Positions 23,404 through 30,454 of a stretch of DNA of 64,000 bases are shown here, one piece after another. Origin of the DNA: a virus. The position numbers and the translations under genes are program-made. Position 1 is the first letter of the stretch. Every line of letters starts with the position of its first letter. The stretch is taken from positions 1-64,000 of the IMG/VR virus record IMGVR_UViG_3300037140_000081; one strand, 5' to 3'. The notes beneath the pieces were generated by a model, which had not been told where the DNA came from, did no database searches, and worked only from the letters and a program-made list of their open reading frames with translations.

Positions 23404-23733
23404 CTATTCCAGTATACTCGCGGCCTGGAGGGGCCAAACCGGTGGGGTCTGGATAGATGCCGCCAATTGGTGCAGAACGTCATACCAATAGGTGGGGTCG
23501 TTGAGCACAATCATGGCCGGGGCGCGGGCACTACTGTACTTCGGCCGTCCGTGGACTTCCCACGTACAGCACAGAACCTGATGATCCGATATCGGTGCCG
23601 GCTCTATCCAGGCGCGTATCAGCTTGATCCCCTTGGGGAATTCCACTGTAGGCGGCGGGGTAATCTCTAGTGGTGACACCGTTTCACCTTCACTTGGGCG
23701 GGCCTGGGTGGCGCGCTTTGGTGTCACCTTCAT
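23404..23733 (-). CDS. Unknown protein, 109 aa
   Basis: 109 aa. Basic start (MKVTPKRATQARPSEGE), Pro-rich first third, then a beta-type core (IKLIRAWIEPAPISDHQVL, CCTWEVHGRPKYSS). No family recognised. Its start lies next to a TTAAC-GAGTA-GTTAA palindrome (23745-23762) that may be an operator. Confidence 0.55.
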   Translation of the reverse strand: MKVTPKRATQARPSEGETVSPLEITPPPTVEFPKGIKLIRAWIEPAPISDHQVLCCTWEVHGRPKYSSARAPAMIVLNDPTYWYDVLHQLAASIQTPPVWPLQAASILE

Positions 23734-23744
23734 ACCTCGCCAAG

Positions 23745-23762
23745 TGTTAACGAGTAGTTAAA
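23745..23762. promoter_or_regulatory. Short palindrome near the 109-aa gene start
   Basis: TTAAC and GTTAA arms flank GAGTA, in an AT-rich stretch upstream of the gene starting at 23733. Suitable size for a repressor half-site pair. The remaining 110 bp up to the terminator contain nothing I recognise. Confidence 0.35.
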
Positions 23763-23875
23763 GGTTCGGTTTTTGACCCCGAGGTATTTCCGAAGGGGGT
23801 ATAAATCCAGAACAGGCCTCCCGTCTGTCCAGCGTGGGGGGAGGTGCTAATGCGACGCATTCGCAACTGGCGCGC

Positions 23876-23910
23876 AAAAAAGGTGCCCGATGCCCTAGTG
23901 GCATCGGGCA
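23876..23910 (-). terminator. Rho-independent terminator
   Basis: Perfect 11-bp stem TGCCCGATGCC / GGCATCGGGCA with a 5-nt loop. On the minus strand it is followed by CC and a run of six T. It lies 10 nt after the stop of the 60-aa gene, so leftward transcription from the control region would end here unless read through. Confidence 0.9.
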
Positions 23911-23919
23911 GGCGCGTGG

Positions 23920-24102
23920 TTACTTGCGGGTTGCGTTTAGAGAGAGGGACACAAGCCCGGCCGGGGTCACGACCCCAGTAAAGCCGTGGGTGCTGTCCAC
24001 AATCTTGGTTTTACCCGAAGCGGACGGAATGGCTGCATCGTAAGCGGCCTTTGAAACGTCCAACGTGATAGTAAGGATGTCGCCCTTAACGTCGATTTTC
24101 AT
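23920..24102 (-). CDS. Small conserved phage protein, 60 aa
   Basis: 60 aa from ATG 24100-24102, with GAGGAGA upstream. Begins MKIDVKGDILTITLDV, then SASGKTKIVDSTHGF and SLSLNATRK. This compact beta protein with the SxSGKTxxVxSTxG core is widespread in phages of Proteobacteria; function unknown. It is a single-gene transcription unit: control region on one side, perfect terminator on the other, suggesting strong early expression. Confidence 0.8.
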   Translation of the reverse strand: MKIDVKGDILTITLDVSKAAYDAAIPSASGKTKIVDSTHGFTGVVTPAGLVSLSLNATRK

Positions 24103-24147
24103 AACCGTTCTCCTCAAAAGGCCGGAAACGGCCGGCCGCCGTACCCA

Positions 24148-24162
24148 TGCCGCATCGGGCAA
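24148..24162 (-). promoter_or_regulatory. GCCCGAYGCGGCA element, site 1
   Basis: Minus-strand TTGCCCGATGCGGCA, 46 nt upstream of the start of the 60-aa gene. The same 15-mer with C for T occurs at 24870-24884 and 37492-37506 on the plus strand, each time just upstream of a gene start, and a variant lies in the regulator leader at 22735-22747. Confidence 0.6.
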
Positions 24163-24261
24163 TCGCCGCCACTCTTATACCGTGCCACCGTGACACCGTT
24201 TCCATATGCCGTGGTGCTAGGCTCAAACCGTGAACATCCAACGCGGTGCCAGGTTGTACCG

Positions 24262-24297
24262 TTAAATCGCACTCAACCGCAAGGTGGTGCGATTTAA
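24262..24297. repeat. 11-bp perfect inverted repeat (operator-like)
   Basis: TTAAATCGCAC (24262-24272) and GTGCGATTTAA (24287-24297) with a 14-nt spacer. Spacing between arm centres is about two and a half helical turns. Suitable for a dimeric repressor or a cruciform at an origin. Confidence 0.65.
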
Positions 24298-24386
24298 AAC
24301 GCGAATTATAACCCATTGATACCATTACACCTTTTGATGGAACTCGCAAACTCGCTAATTAGCTTTCGATTTTCAGACCAAAGCCT

Positions 24387-24777
24387 ACCCATTTCCCCAC
24401 CACTTACACCCACCATTTTCCCCACCATTTGCGACCGCACAGAGAGCGCGCTGCAAGCTAGTAGTAGGAGAACAAAACATAAACAATTATACTTATTCAA
24501 TAATACCAGTCATTACATCATCCCCATAATGGTGGGGAAAATGGTGGGGAAAATGGTGGGGAAAATGGTGGGCTTTAGCTGGGGTAGTCAAAAAACCGGA
24601 AGCGAATTAGCGAATATGCGAATAGACCAACTAAAGGTAGAAAGGTGTGACGGTGGCACAACCTAACGGATATGCCAGGTTGTGCTTATTCGCAATTCGC
24701 ACATCACATTGTGTCAAATGTGTGATATTATCCACCATTATCCCCACCATTATCCACCATTTCCCCACCATTATAGA
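24387..24777. repeat. Iteron clusters, unit GGTGGGGAAAAT
   Basis: Central cluster 24528-24572: tandem 12-bp units ATGGTGGGGAAA, three full copies plus a partial one, plus strand. Left cluster 24387-24430: about three copies in the opposite orientation (CCACCATTTTCC). Right cluster 24729-24775: four degenerate copies, opposite orientation (CCACCATTATCC). Around ten units in one 390-bp AT-rich stretch is typical of initiator-binding iterons. The GCGAAT repeats lie between clusters. Confidence 0.8.
24705..24722. promoter_or_regulatory. CACATT/AATGTG palindrome
   Basis: Perfect 6-bp arms around GTGTCA, directly beside the right iteron cluster. Looks like a small repressor operator; no regulator can be assigned. 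Confidence 0.45.
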
Positions 24778-24869
24778 AATTGAAATTTGAGCAGAGCATC
24801 AAAACTGATCGTTTCTAGTGCTATGATACTAGGCAAAGGTGGCAAGGTGGCACCAAACCAGGCACGGCG

Positions 24870-24924
24870 TTGCCCGACGCGGCAGGGGCGTCCCCGAAAA
24901 ATCGGGGCGCGCCGCGTATGGGCC
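24870..24924 (+). promoter_or_regulatory. Structured leader with GCCCGAYGCGGCA element, site 2
   Basis: TTGCCCGACGCGGCA (24870-24884) is nearly complementary to GCCGCGTATGGGCCA (24911-24925). Between them an inner stem GCG-T-CCCCGA / TCGGGGCGC closes on an AAAA loop. The whole would fold as one long hairpin just before the AGGAGA ribosome site of the first rightward gene. No U-run follows, so it is more likely an RNA stabiliser or control element than a terminator. Confidence 0.55.
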
Positions 24925-24938
24925 ACAGGAGATACCCG

Positions 24939-25112
24939 ATGAAAACGTACCTCAATCAGATCGTGACCTACTGCTTCGACCGGTTCGACCTTCACATCAC
25001 ATTAGCCGGCATGAGCGAGGTCAGTCACCCCCAGATCGAGAGCCTTCTGGCCACGTTCTGGTGGAAGGCTGCAATGGCCTTCGCTGCCGTCCGTGGCAAC
25101 CGCTTCGCCTAG
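24939..25112 (+). CDS. First rightward early gene, 57 aa
   Basis: 57 aa from ATG 24939, preceded by CAGGAGA. MKTYLNQIVTYCFDRFDLHI at the start and WWKAAMAFAAVRG at the end. Helical, slightly amphipathic. Unknown function; being first after the control region suggests an early host-takeover peptide. Confidence 0.65.
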   Translation: MKTYLNQIVTYCFDRFDLHITLAGMSEVSHPQIESLLATFWWKAAMAFAAVRGNRFA

Positions 25113-25140
25113 TCACCCACTCAGTGCTGAGGAGCATCAA

Positions 25141-25482
25141 ATGATCGGTTCACAGCTTCCACGATACAGCCAGCCACGTCCATATGTGGGACCAACTGAG
25201 ATCAATAATTACCCACATCATCCCTATAAACACCTTCCAGTGGTCAATCTGGCCTCTGATGCCGTTGCCCCACACGATCCGTCGATGCTGGAGCTTCTGG
25301 GCATTGATCCGCGTGATCTGACCAACCAGTACATCAAGGCCATACGGGACTTCATCAAGGATGGCGCCAACAGCGAGAGCAGCTATAAGACCTTGCTGGC
25401 TGCCACAGGCAGCAAGTGGCTGCTCACCCGTTATGCCCCAACGGTTGCCCCCAGCTTCCTCAAGCCGGCGAGGCCGCTATGA
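25141..25482 (+). CDS. Early protein, 113 aa
   Basis: 113 aa from ATG 25141 with CTGAGGAG upstream. Pro/Tyr/His-rich first 45 residues (YSQPRPYVGPTEINNYPHH), then a helical part (LLGIDPRDLTNQYIKAIRDF). No family recognised. ATGA-coupled to the next gene. Confidence 0.65.
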   Translation: MIGSQLPRYSQPRPYVGPTEINNYPHHPYKHLPVVNLASDAVAPHDPSMLELLGIDPRDLTNQYIKAIRDFIKDGANSESSYKTLLAATGSKWLLTRYAPTVAPSFLKPARPL

Positions 25483-25682
25483 CAGACCACAACGGGTGGC
25501 GCAGCCATCGCAGGCCAGTCAAATTCACCACAGGTGGCCTTATCGCCACCTATTCCCGCAATGAGCTGTCCTCGGCTGGGCTGCTCACTGACCGCCCATA
25601 CAATGGACGGTATAACGGTGACACGCTGGATGCCGAGAACAACTACGTTCCTCGCCGGCCAATCGAGGTAACGTACTCATGA
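25479..25682 (+). CDS. Early protein, 67 aa
   Basis: 67 aa, basic and polar; VKFTTGGLIATYSRNELSS is the most structured part. ATG overlaps the upstream stop and its own stop overlaps the next start. Function unknown. Confidence 0.62.
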   Translation: MTDHNGWRSHRRPVKFTTGGLIATYSRNELSSAGLLTDRPYNGRYNGDTLDAENNYVPRRPIEVTYS

Positions 25683-25912
25683 CCTTGAACCAGAAAAACG
25701 TCGCGCAGCTCATTAAAGCTCTTGGTAGACAAACCAAGAACATGGGCATTCTGCATGGGGCTGATAGTAGCGCTTACCTGAATGACATAGCCATCGTCGG
25801 CTACATGCAAGGGCTGGAGTGCCGTATCAAAGAGCTGGAACGGCAATGCAATTCACTGGTGCGCTGGAGCACAACGGCAGCAATAGCTATTAAGGAAATG
25901 AGCAAGTCATGA
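25679..25912 (+). CDS. Early helical protein, 77 aa
   Basis: 77 aa. Likely coiled coil in the second half (GYMQGLECRIKELERQCNSL). ATGA overlaps on both sides. Function unknown. Confidence 0.62.
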   Translation: MTLNQKNVAQLIKALGRQTKNMGILHGADSSAYLNDIAIVGYMQGLECRIKELERQCNSLVRWSTTAAIAIKEMSKS

Positions 25913-26088
25913 ACGCCATCCAGGAAGGTGACACGGTGGTACTCACGCTCTCCAACAAGACAATAATGGGTGTTGTCAAGTGGCTGTCAAAGAATGGCAC
26001 CAGAGCCACTGTCGAGGTCAAGCGCGGTAACGCTCGCATGACCTATCCCGACTGGGACACTCGCAACCTTCGTGCGGTGGCGTCATGA
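25909..26088 (+). CDS. Small SH3/KOW-like early protein, 59 aa
   Basis: 59 aa. MNAIQEGDTVVLTLSNKTIM, then VKWLSKNGTRATVEVKRG: a short beta barrel pattern (GDxVxL ... V...G..A.V.......) similar to KOW or SH3-like folds. ATGA overlaps with both neighbours. Might bind nucleic acid; fold call is by pattern. Confidence 0.6.
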   Translation: MNAIQEGDTVVLTLSNKTIMGVVKWLSKNGTRATVEVKRGNARMTYPDWDTRNLRAVAS

Positions 26089-26180
26089 CCAATGCCTTCT
26101 TTATATTCAAATTGATAGGCATATGCCTATTCCTGTCCATCGCAGTTGGCCTGTTCCTTGGCCCAAGGTTGAAGCCATGA
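26085..26180 (+). CDS. Tiny membrane peptide, 31 aa
   Basis: 31 aa with one hydrophobic helix (IGICLFLSIAVGLFLG) and a short basic tail. ATG and stop both overlap neighbours (ATGA), which is the main evidence for translation. Confidence 0.55.
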   Translation: MTNAFFIFKLIGICLFLSIAVGLFLGPRLKP

Positions 26181-26425
26181 AACGGTTAACAATAGCATTT
26201 GTGGTTTTGGTTGTGGCAGGGCCGTTTGGCCATGCAGGCGGACTAACGGGCCGCCACGTTGCAACCGACCACAGGCACCAGCTTCGACAAAGTAATGGGG
26301 CTGGTGCCACCATTTCACAGCCCACAGGCGACCACATTGAGTGGAATGGCCCGGCCTCTGTGCCGTCGTGGGAGCGTGGCTGCACCAAGTTTGACGAACA
26401 TGGGAATTGGAGGGACGTATGTTAG
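26177..26425 (+). CDS. Exported small protein
   Basis: 82 aa from ATG 26177. N-terminal signal peptide MKRLTIAFVVLVVAGPFGHA with a plausible AxA-like cleavage near GHAGG. The mature part is about 60 residues, His/Gly-rich with one Cys pair (GCTKFDEHGNWRDVC). Predicted periplasmic. Might act in superinfection exclusion, but no homologue recognised. Ends TAG. Confidence 0.6.
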   Translation: MKRLTIAFVVLVVAGPFGHAGGLTGRHVATDHRHQLRQSNGAGATISQPTGDHIEWNGPASVPSWERGCTKFDEHGNWRDVC

Positions 26426-26826
26426 ACCTTAGCAGGCCAATCACCACTCGCGCTGGTGCCGCTGTCCGCGTGATATGCACGGATAGCCGGGCTAGATCAG
26501 GCCCATTGGCTGTGCTATTAACTGATGGTGTCCGAGAGCTGCTTCGGTCATATCCGCTTAATGGTGTAGCTCCAGTTAGCTACACCGGGGCTCGGCAATC
26601 AGCAGGTAGTGCGTGGGACTTAATCAATGCTCGCACCAAGGTGAAACGGTGGCGTGTCACCTACGCTGCGGACCCAGCACTTCAAAGGGTGCCAGCGCTT
26701 TACATGACCAGCGTAGATGCTCTTGCCCATAATGTTGACCCCCTTGGATGCTTGCATCCTGTGGTTAAGGCAATCGAGCTGGTGGACATTTACGAGGATG
26801 AACTGCCATGCGATAGAGGAGCTTGA
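26419..26826 (+). CDS. Unknown early protein, 135 aa
   Basis: 135 aa from ATG 26419 (GGAGGGAC upstream). The beginning, ITTRAGAAVRVICTDSR, is a beta-strand pattern often seen in small phage proteins of the form 'RxGxxVRVLCTD'; the rest (LLTDGVRELLRSYPLNG ... YMTSVDALAHNV) is mixed. Function unknown. Confidence 0.65.
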   Translation: MLDLSRPITTRAGAAVRVICTDSRARSGPLAVLLTDGVRELLRSYPLNGVAPVSYTGARQSAGSAWDLINARTKVKRWRVTYAADPALQRVPALYMTSVDALAHNVDPLGCLHPVVKAIELVDIYEDELPCDRGA

Positions 26827-26827
26827 A

Positions 26828-28471
26828 ATGGCCTATCAGATAATCGACGTTGAAACCGGTTTGTTTGTTACTATGGCTCTAACCGGTGCACCTGCGGCCT
26901 ATGACACCGGTGCCGAAGCATCAGCAGCAGCCAAGGAATTGGCTACCAGCGGACGCAAGTATCGGGTCAAGCGGGTCACAGACACGCATTGGCGTGACCG
27001 TGAGAGCAACAAGTTTATCAGCGGCAGGTATCAGCCACTTCCGTGGACCACCCATGACTGGTGGAGAGGTACAGCTGCCCGCGCTATCCATGAAAACCAC
27101 TACCCACATATCTCGAAGAAAGAGCCGGGCATGATTGCCTATACCGAGAGCATAGAAAAGGGTATGGACAACATTCGTACCTGGATCAAGCCTGGCCGGT
27201 ATCTGGAGAAATACTTCTCTGAGATATTACAGGCTTACGGTGTAAACGGTACCAAACTGGCAAAGGAATATGCCAGCCATTATGAACCCAAAAAGGTGTT
27301 CTTTGCCACCACCGAGGACGAAATACAGTCGGTCTATGAGCGTGGCCCATCCAGCTGCATGTCGTCCGCTGCTTACCGGCGCGACAATGGCTGGGGGTAT
27401 CCGAGCAAAGGCTTGTGGCCGGATGATTACCATGCTTGCCGCACCTATGCCGCTGGCGACTTGCAAATTGCGTATCTGCTTACCGATGACGATAAACCTA
27501 CGTCCAAGGTTATTGCTCGTTCCGTGGTGTGGCCTGCGCATAAAACCCATTCAAGGTGTTACGGTGACGAGATACGCCTCAAGACCATGCTGATGCAGCA
27601 AGGTTATACGTTTAAGTCACCTGTAGGTGCCAAGTTGCTCCGCAAGCCATTCAAGAAACAATTTATCGTGCCCTATATCGACCAGGGTGATCGTAGTGGC
27701 CAGGGTGCGTTAGCGATCAAGGATATGAAAGACCACCTTATGATCGTGCGGCAAGAAACTGGCACTTATCCAGCTAATGCTACCAGTGGCCTATCGGGTG
27801 GCCGTTACCAGGCTGACGGTTCACAGGACGACGGGTCTGATATCTGCTCTTATTGCGAGAATGAACTCAACACTTTGCGGGTTTATAGCGGCGGTGCGAC
27901 AGGCGACTATCGCCACTGGTGCAATGATTGCATTGCTGAGCATGCTTTCATGTGTCAACTGGATAATCGCTATTATGATATTGAACGCATGGCTCAGGTT
28001 ATACTGGCCGACGGCACTGTATGGTCTGATCGTGCGTTCCGGCAGAACGGGTTTGTATGCCCTGGCAATGGCCAGCGGTATAACGCACGAGTGCGGGTAC
28101 CAGTTCGCATAGATGATAAGGGAAAATCGACGAACTATTCACAAGATTGGGTGCTTGCAAATACTTTCGTCTGCCAGTACACCGGCGACAGATATATTTC
28201 GAGCCAAAAGGTAGTCATGGCTGACGGAGCGTTCTGGAGCAAACAGGCTGTTCGCCATGCTGGCTTTGAGTGCACCGCGTGTCACAAGACCCATTCGACT
28301 TACAACAAAGCCGACGGTAAGACGATTTGCTTGGACTGCGCTAAGGCTTTGGAGCCGGCCAAACAGGCTAAACGGGCTAGGAAAACACCCGTTACTGTAA
28401 CGGATACCGCAGCTGACGAAGCGATTGATATGCTAATAGCTTCACTCTCAAACCCTGAGGAGCACCCGTGA
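26828..28471 (+). CDS. Large early protein with C-terminal zinc-ribbon repeats
   Basis: 547 aa from ATG 26828 (GAGGAG upstream). The N-terminal 300 residues are of unknown fold; GPSSCMSSAAYRRDNGWGYP and AYLLTDDDKPTSKVIARSVV recall a phage family of unknown function. From about 375 on, several Cys pairs (CSYCENEL, HWCNDCIAEH, FECTACHKTH, CLDCAK) imply three or four small zinc ribbons. Followed by the metallopeptidase gene with a GTGA overlap. Candidate host-factor binder; no activity can be claimed. Confidence 0.68.
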   Translation: MAYQIIDVETGLFVTMALTGAPAAYDTGAEASAAAKELATSGRKYRVKRVTDTHWRDRESNKFISGRYQPLPWTTHDWWRGTAARAIHENHYPHISKKEPGMIAYTESIEKGMDNIRTWIKPGRYLEKYFSEILQAYGVNGTKLAKEYASHYEPKKVFFATTEDEIQSVYERGPSSCMSSAAYRRDNGWGYPSKGLWPDDYHACRTYAAGDLQIAYLLTDDDKPTSKVIARSVVWPAHKTHSRCYGDEIRLKTMLMQQGYTFKSPVGAKLLRKPFKKQFIVPYIDQGDRSGQGALAIKDMKDHLMIVRQETGTYPANATSGLSGGRYQADGSQDDGSDICSYCENELNTLRVYSGGATGDYRHWCNDCIAEHAFMCQLDNRYYDIERMAQVILADGTVWSDRAFRQNGFVCPGNGQRYNARVRVPVRIDDKGKSTNYSQDWVLANTFVCQYTGDRYISSQKVVMADGAFWSKQAVRHAGFECTACHKTHSTYNKADGKTICLDCAKALEPAKQAKRARKTPVTVTDTAADEAIDMLIASLSNPEEHP

Positions 28472-29892
28472 CCGAACAATTCCAAATGAACCAACAGGAG
28501 CAGAAAACCGCGGACGACTTGCGGCGAGTAACGCTCGAACGCAGCCTTGAGAGCCGAGCGGCATATGAAACGCTGCTGGGTATGCACACCTACAAGCGCC
28601 CGCATGGTTGCCGAACCGAGAAGCGGTTTATCAATCGCTTTATCATCCCCCTTGGTATGAAGGTGGATGGGTTTGGCAACTACTGGAAGCAGATTGGTGA
28701 AAGCCCGCTCATGTGGTCCTGCCACACCGACACGGTTCATAGCAACAAGGGTATGCTCAGGATCGGGTTCGACAAGAATGAGATTGGCGTGGCGGAAAAA
28801 GACGACGCAAACTGCTTAGGTGCCGACGACGGCGCCGGCGTGTGGCTCATGCAGCAGATGATACTGGCCGAGCGTCCCGGTCTATATCTGTTCCATCGTG
28901 CCGAGGAGATTGGCAGGAAGGGATCATCCCATATCGCCAAGAACTACGCTAAAGACTTAACTGGCATCAAGTTTACCATTGCGCTGGATCGCAAGGGCAA
29001 GGACAGCATCATCACCCACCAACAGAGTGCCAGGTGCTGTTCCGAAGCGTTCTCCAAGTCATTGGCCGCGCAGCTGGATATGGGTTACAAATCGGACGAC
29101 ACTGGCTCATATACAGACACGGCGAGCTATGTTGATCTGATTGGTGAATGTACCAACCTGTCAGTTGGGTACACCGGCGCCCACACGCACATGGAACGGC
29201 TGGACGTGGATTTCATTTTCAAGCTGCGTGATGCGCTTATGACCTTGGATGCGTCCAAGCTGGACGAGGTTCGCAAGCCCGGCGAGAAGCAGTACAAGAG
29301 CTACACCTATACGGGTGGCACCTCCACTTACACCTACGACAAAGATCGTGTGCTGCTGTATAAGGAAACGGATGGCACTGGTAGAGAGTATTTCTATCGG
29401 GGTGGACAAAAGTATTACGCCGTTCTCGATCCTACCGATGCCGACGATGGATGGGGTTTTAACTATGGCGGAGAAGCTGGCTATACTCCGCCAAAGCATA
29501 ATGGTACAGGCCGGTCTATGGTCTTGATCGGTGGCACCGCCACTGGCAAGCAAGTGGGTACAGGTGCAACGCCGGGTGCTGACGATGCTGCTATCATCAA
29601 CCACGGGTCTGTGGCTGCTGCCAGCCATGACGATGCCGAGGAACGAAAGAAACTTGCTGATGTATTACGCGGCAAGATTGCCGGTCGTCCTGGTATTAAG
29701 CTAGATGCTCCCCCTGTCGTTGTTGACGACGATGACGAAGAACCGATGACAAGCGATGTGTTTAAGAAGATGGTTGAGTTGGTGCGTTGTAACCCAGACG
29801 TTGTTGCAGACATACTGGAGCAAATGGGCTACGACTACTCTGGACTAAGCGACGAAATAATCGAAGCAGTTGGTGTGGCTAATATATCTTAA
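28468..29892 (+). CDS. M20/M28/M42-type zinc metallopeptidase
   Basis: 474 aa. Zinc ligands and catalytic residues of dinuclear aminopeptidases are visible: SCHTDTVHS (His, Asp), LGADDGAGVWLM (bridging Asp), HRAEEIGRKGSS (Glu-Glu pair), TIALDRKG (Asp) and GAHTHMERLD (His). The core ends near residue 270. The remaining 200 residues are a Gly/Asp-rich linker and a short helical end, unlike cellular enzymes. Likely a cytoplasmic peptidase of the early infection stage; substrate unknown. Confidence 0.82.
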   Translation: MTEQFQMNQQEQKTADDLRRVTLERSLESRAAYETLLGMHTYKRPHGCRTEKRFINRFIIPLGMKVDGFGNYWKQIGESPLMWSCHTDTVHSNKGMLRIGFDKNEIGVAEKDDANCLGADDGAGVWLMQQMILAERPGLYLFHRAEEIGRKGSSHIAKNYAKDLTGIKFTIALDRKGKDSIITHQQSARCCSEAFSKSLAAQLDMGYKSDDTGSYTDTASYVDLIGECTNLSVGYTGAHTHMERLDVDFIFKLRDALMTLDASKLDEVRKPGEKQYKSYTYTGGTSTYTYDKDRVLLYKETDGTGREYFYRGGQKYYAVLDPTDADDGWGFNYGGEAGYTPPKHNGTGRSMVLIGGTATGKQVGTGATPGADDAAIINHGSVAAASHDDAEERKKLADVLRGKIAGRPGIKLDAPPVVVDDDDEEPMTSDVFKKMVELVRCNPDVVADILEQMGYDYSGLSDEIIEAVGVANIS

Positions 29893-29904
29893 TGCTTTCC
29901 GACC

Positions 29905-29959
29905 CTGCCCCTGTAGCGGGGGGCAGTACGGAGCGCATTGTGAACCACCCCGGTTCACA
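29905..29959 (+). promoter_or_regulatory. Twin hairpins in the leader of the 104-aa gene
   Basis: Hairpin 1: CTGCCCC / GGGGCAG with an 8-nt loop. Hairpin 2: TGTGAACC / GGTTCACA with loop ACCCC. Both fall in the 101-nt gap after the peptidase gene and before a strong AAGGAGG ribosome site. No U-run, so mRNA stabilisation or processing is likelier than termination. Confidence 0.5.
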
Positions 29960-29993
29960 CGTTCCATGCTTGTACAAGCAAAGGAGGCTACAA

Positions 29994-30308
29994 ATGGCTA
30001 GTGCCAAGGTTATCGCGGCAGCGGAAGCGTTGCTTGCTGCGTTGAAGGCCGATACCCCTGCGGCTATGGCCCAGGCGCCGACGGGCAATCGGACAACGGC
30101 TGTCACCAACTATCGCGCCGGTTCCAATCCGGTGCAGGACGTGGTGGATTGTCTGCGCCGCGCCATTCGCAAGAGCGAAGAGGGCACGGACCTGACCGCC
30201 AAGGAGCGCAATGTGATGCGTAAGAGCATCAAGGCGCTCAAGGCTACGCGCCGCCACGGTATCGTGAATACCAACGGCGTGGACTATCTGACGCAGAACC
30301 ACGTTTAA
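29994..30308 (+). CDS. Small basic protein, 104 aa
   Basis: 104 aa from ATG 29994 with a near-perfect AAGGAGG ribosome site. Ala-rich helix first (KVIAAAEALLAALKA), a disordered middle, then a basic helical end (LTAKERNVMRKSIKALKATRR). The strong ribosome site and basic helices suggest an abundant nucleic-acid-binding protein. No family recognised. Confidence 0.65.
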   Translation: MASAKVIAAAEALLAALKADTPAAMAQAPTGNRTTAVTNYRAGSNPVQDVVDCLRRAIRKSEEGTDLTAKERNVMRKSIKALKATRRHGIVNTNGVDYLTQNHV

Positions 30309-30326
30309 GCGGTCAGATACATAATA

Positions 30327-30350
30327 CACCGGGGGTCAATGCCCCCGGTG
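30327..30350 (+). terminator. Strong hairpin before the tRNA genes
   Basis: CACCGGGGG / CCCCCGGTG, 9-bp perfect stem with a 6-nt loop, directly between the 104-aa gene and the first tRNA. It has no U-run; it may be a tRNA-processing boundary or an inefficient terminator. Confidence 0.5.
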
Positions 30351-30355
30351 ACCAA

Positions 30356-30432
30356 GCTGCCTTCGTCTAGCGGCCTAGGACATTCACCCCCTCAGGTGGA
30401 AAACGTTGGTTCAAATCCAGCCGGCAGCGCCA
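30356..30432 (+). tRNA. tRNA-Glu-like gene with 8-nt anticodon loop, copy 1
   Basis: 77 nt including the encoded CCA. Acceptor GCTGCCT pairs with CGGCAGC except the seventh pair (T-C). The D arm (TCGTCTAGCGGCCTAGGAC) is almost that of bacterial tRNA-Glu. The T arm is GTTGG-TTCAAAT-CCAGC. The anticodon stem TTCAC/GTGGA (one wobble) closes an 8-nt loop CCCCTCAG in place of 7 nt, with C at position 33. A CTC triplet or a CCTC quadruplet is available. Function as a normal Glu tRNA is doubtful. Confidence 0.78.
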
Positions 30433-30454
30433 ATTTAGTAAAGGAATACCCCAT

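Larger units (their letters stand above)
24103..24938. promoter_or_regulatory. Divergent control region and candidate replication origin
   Basis: 836 bp without a convincing gene. It separates the leftward and rightward early genes. From left to right: a GGCCG-TTTC-CGGCC hairpin followed by TTTT (24112-24136), a TTGCCCGATGCGGCA element, an 11-bp inverted repeat, iterons in three clusters, GCGAAT/ATTCGC repeats, a CACATT/AATGTG palindrome, and a structured leader before the first rightward gene. Promoters are expected; a TATGAT at 24822-24827 is one candidate -10. Confidence 0.75.

Noticed and set aside
24306-24666. Open frames on both strands across the iterons (starting TTG at 24500 minus, and 24316 plus), one with a signal-peptide-like start
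   Set aside because: Their coding content is mostly the repeat itself (MVGK repeats), there is no ribosome site, and both strands are open at once. Treated as by-products of the repeats.
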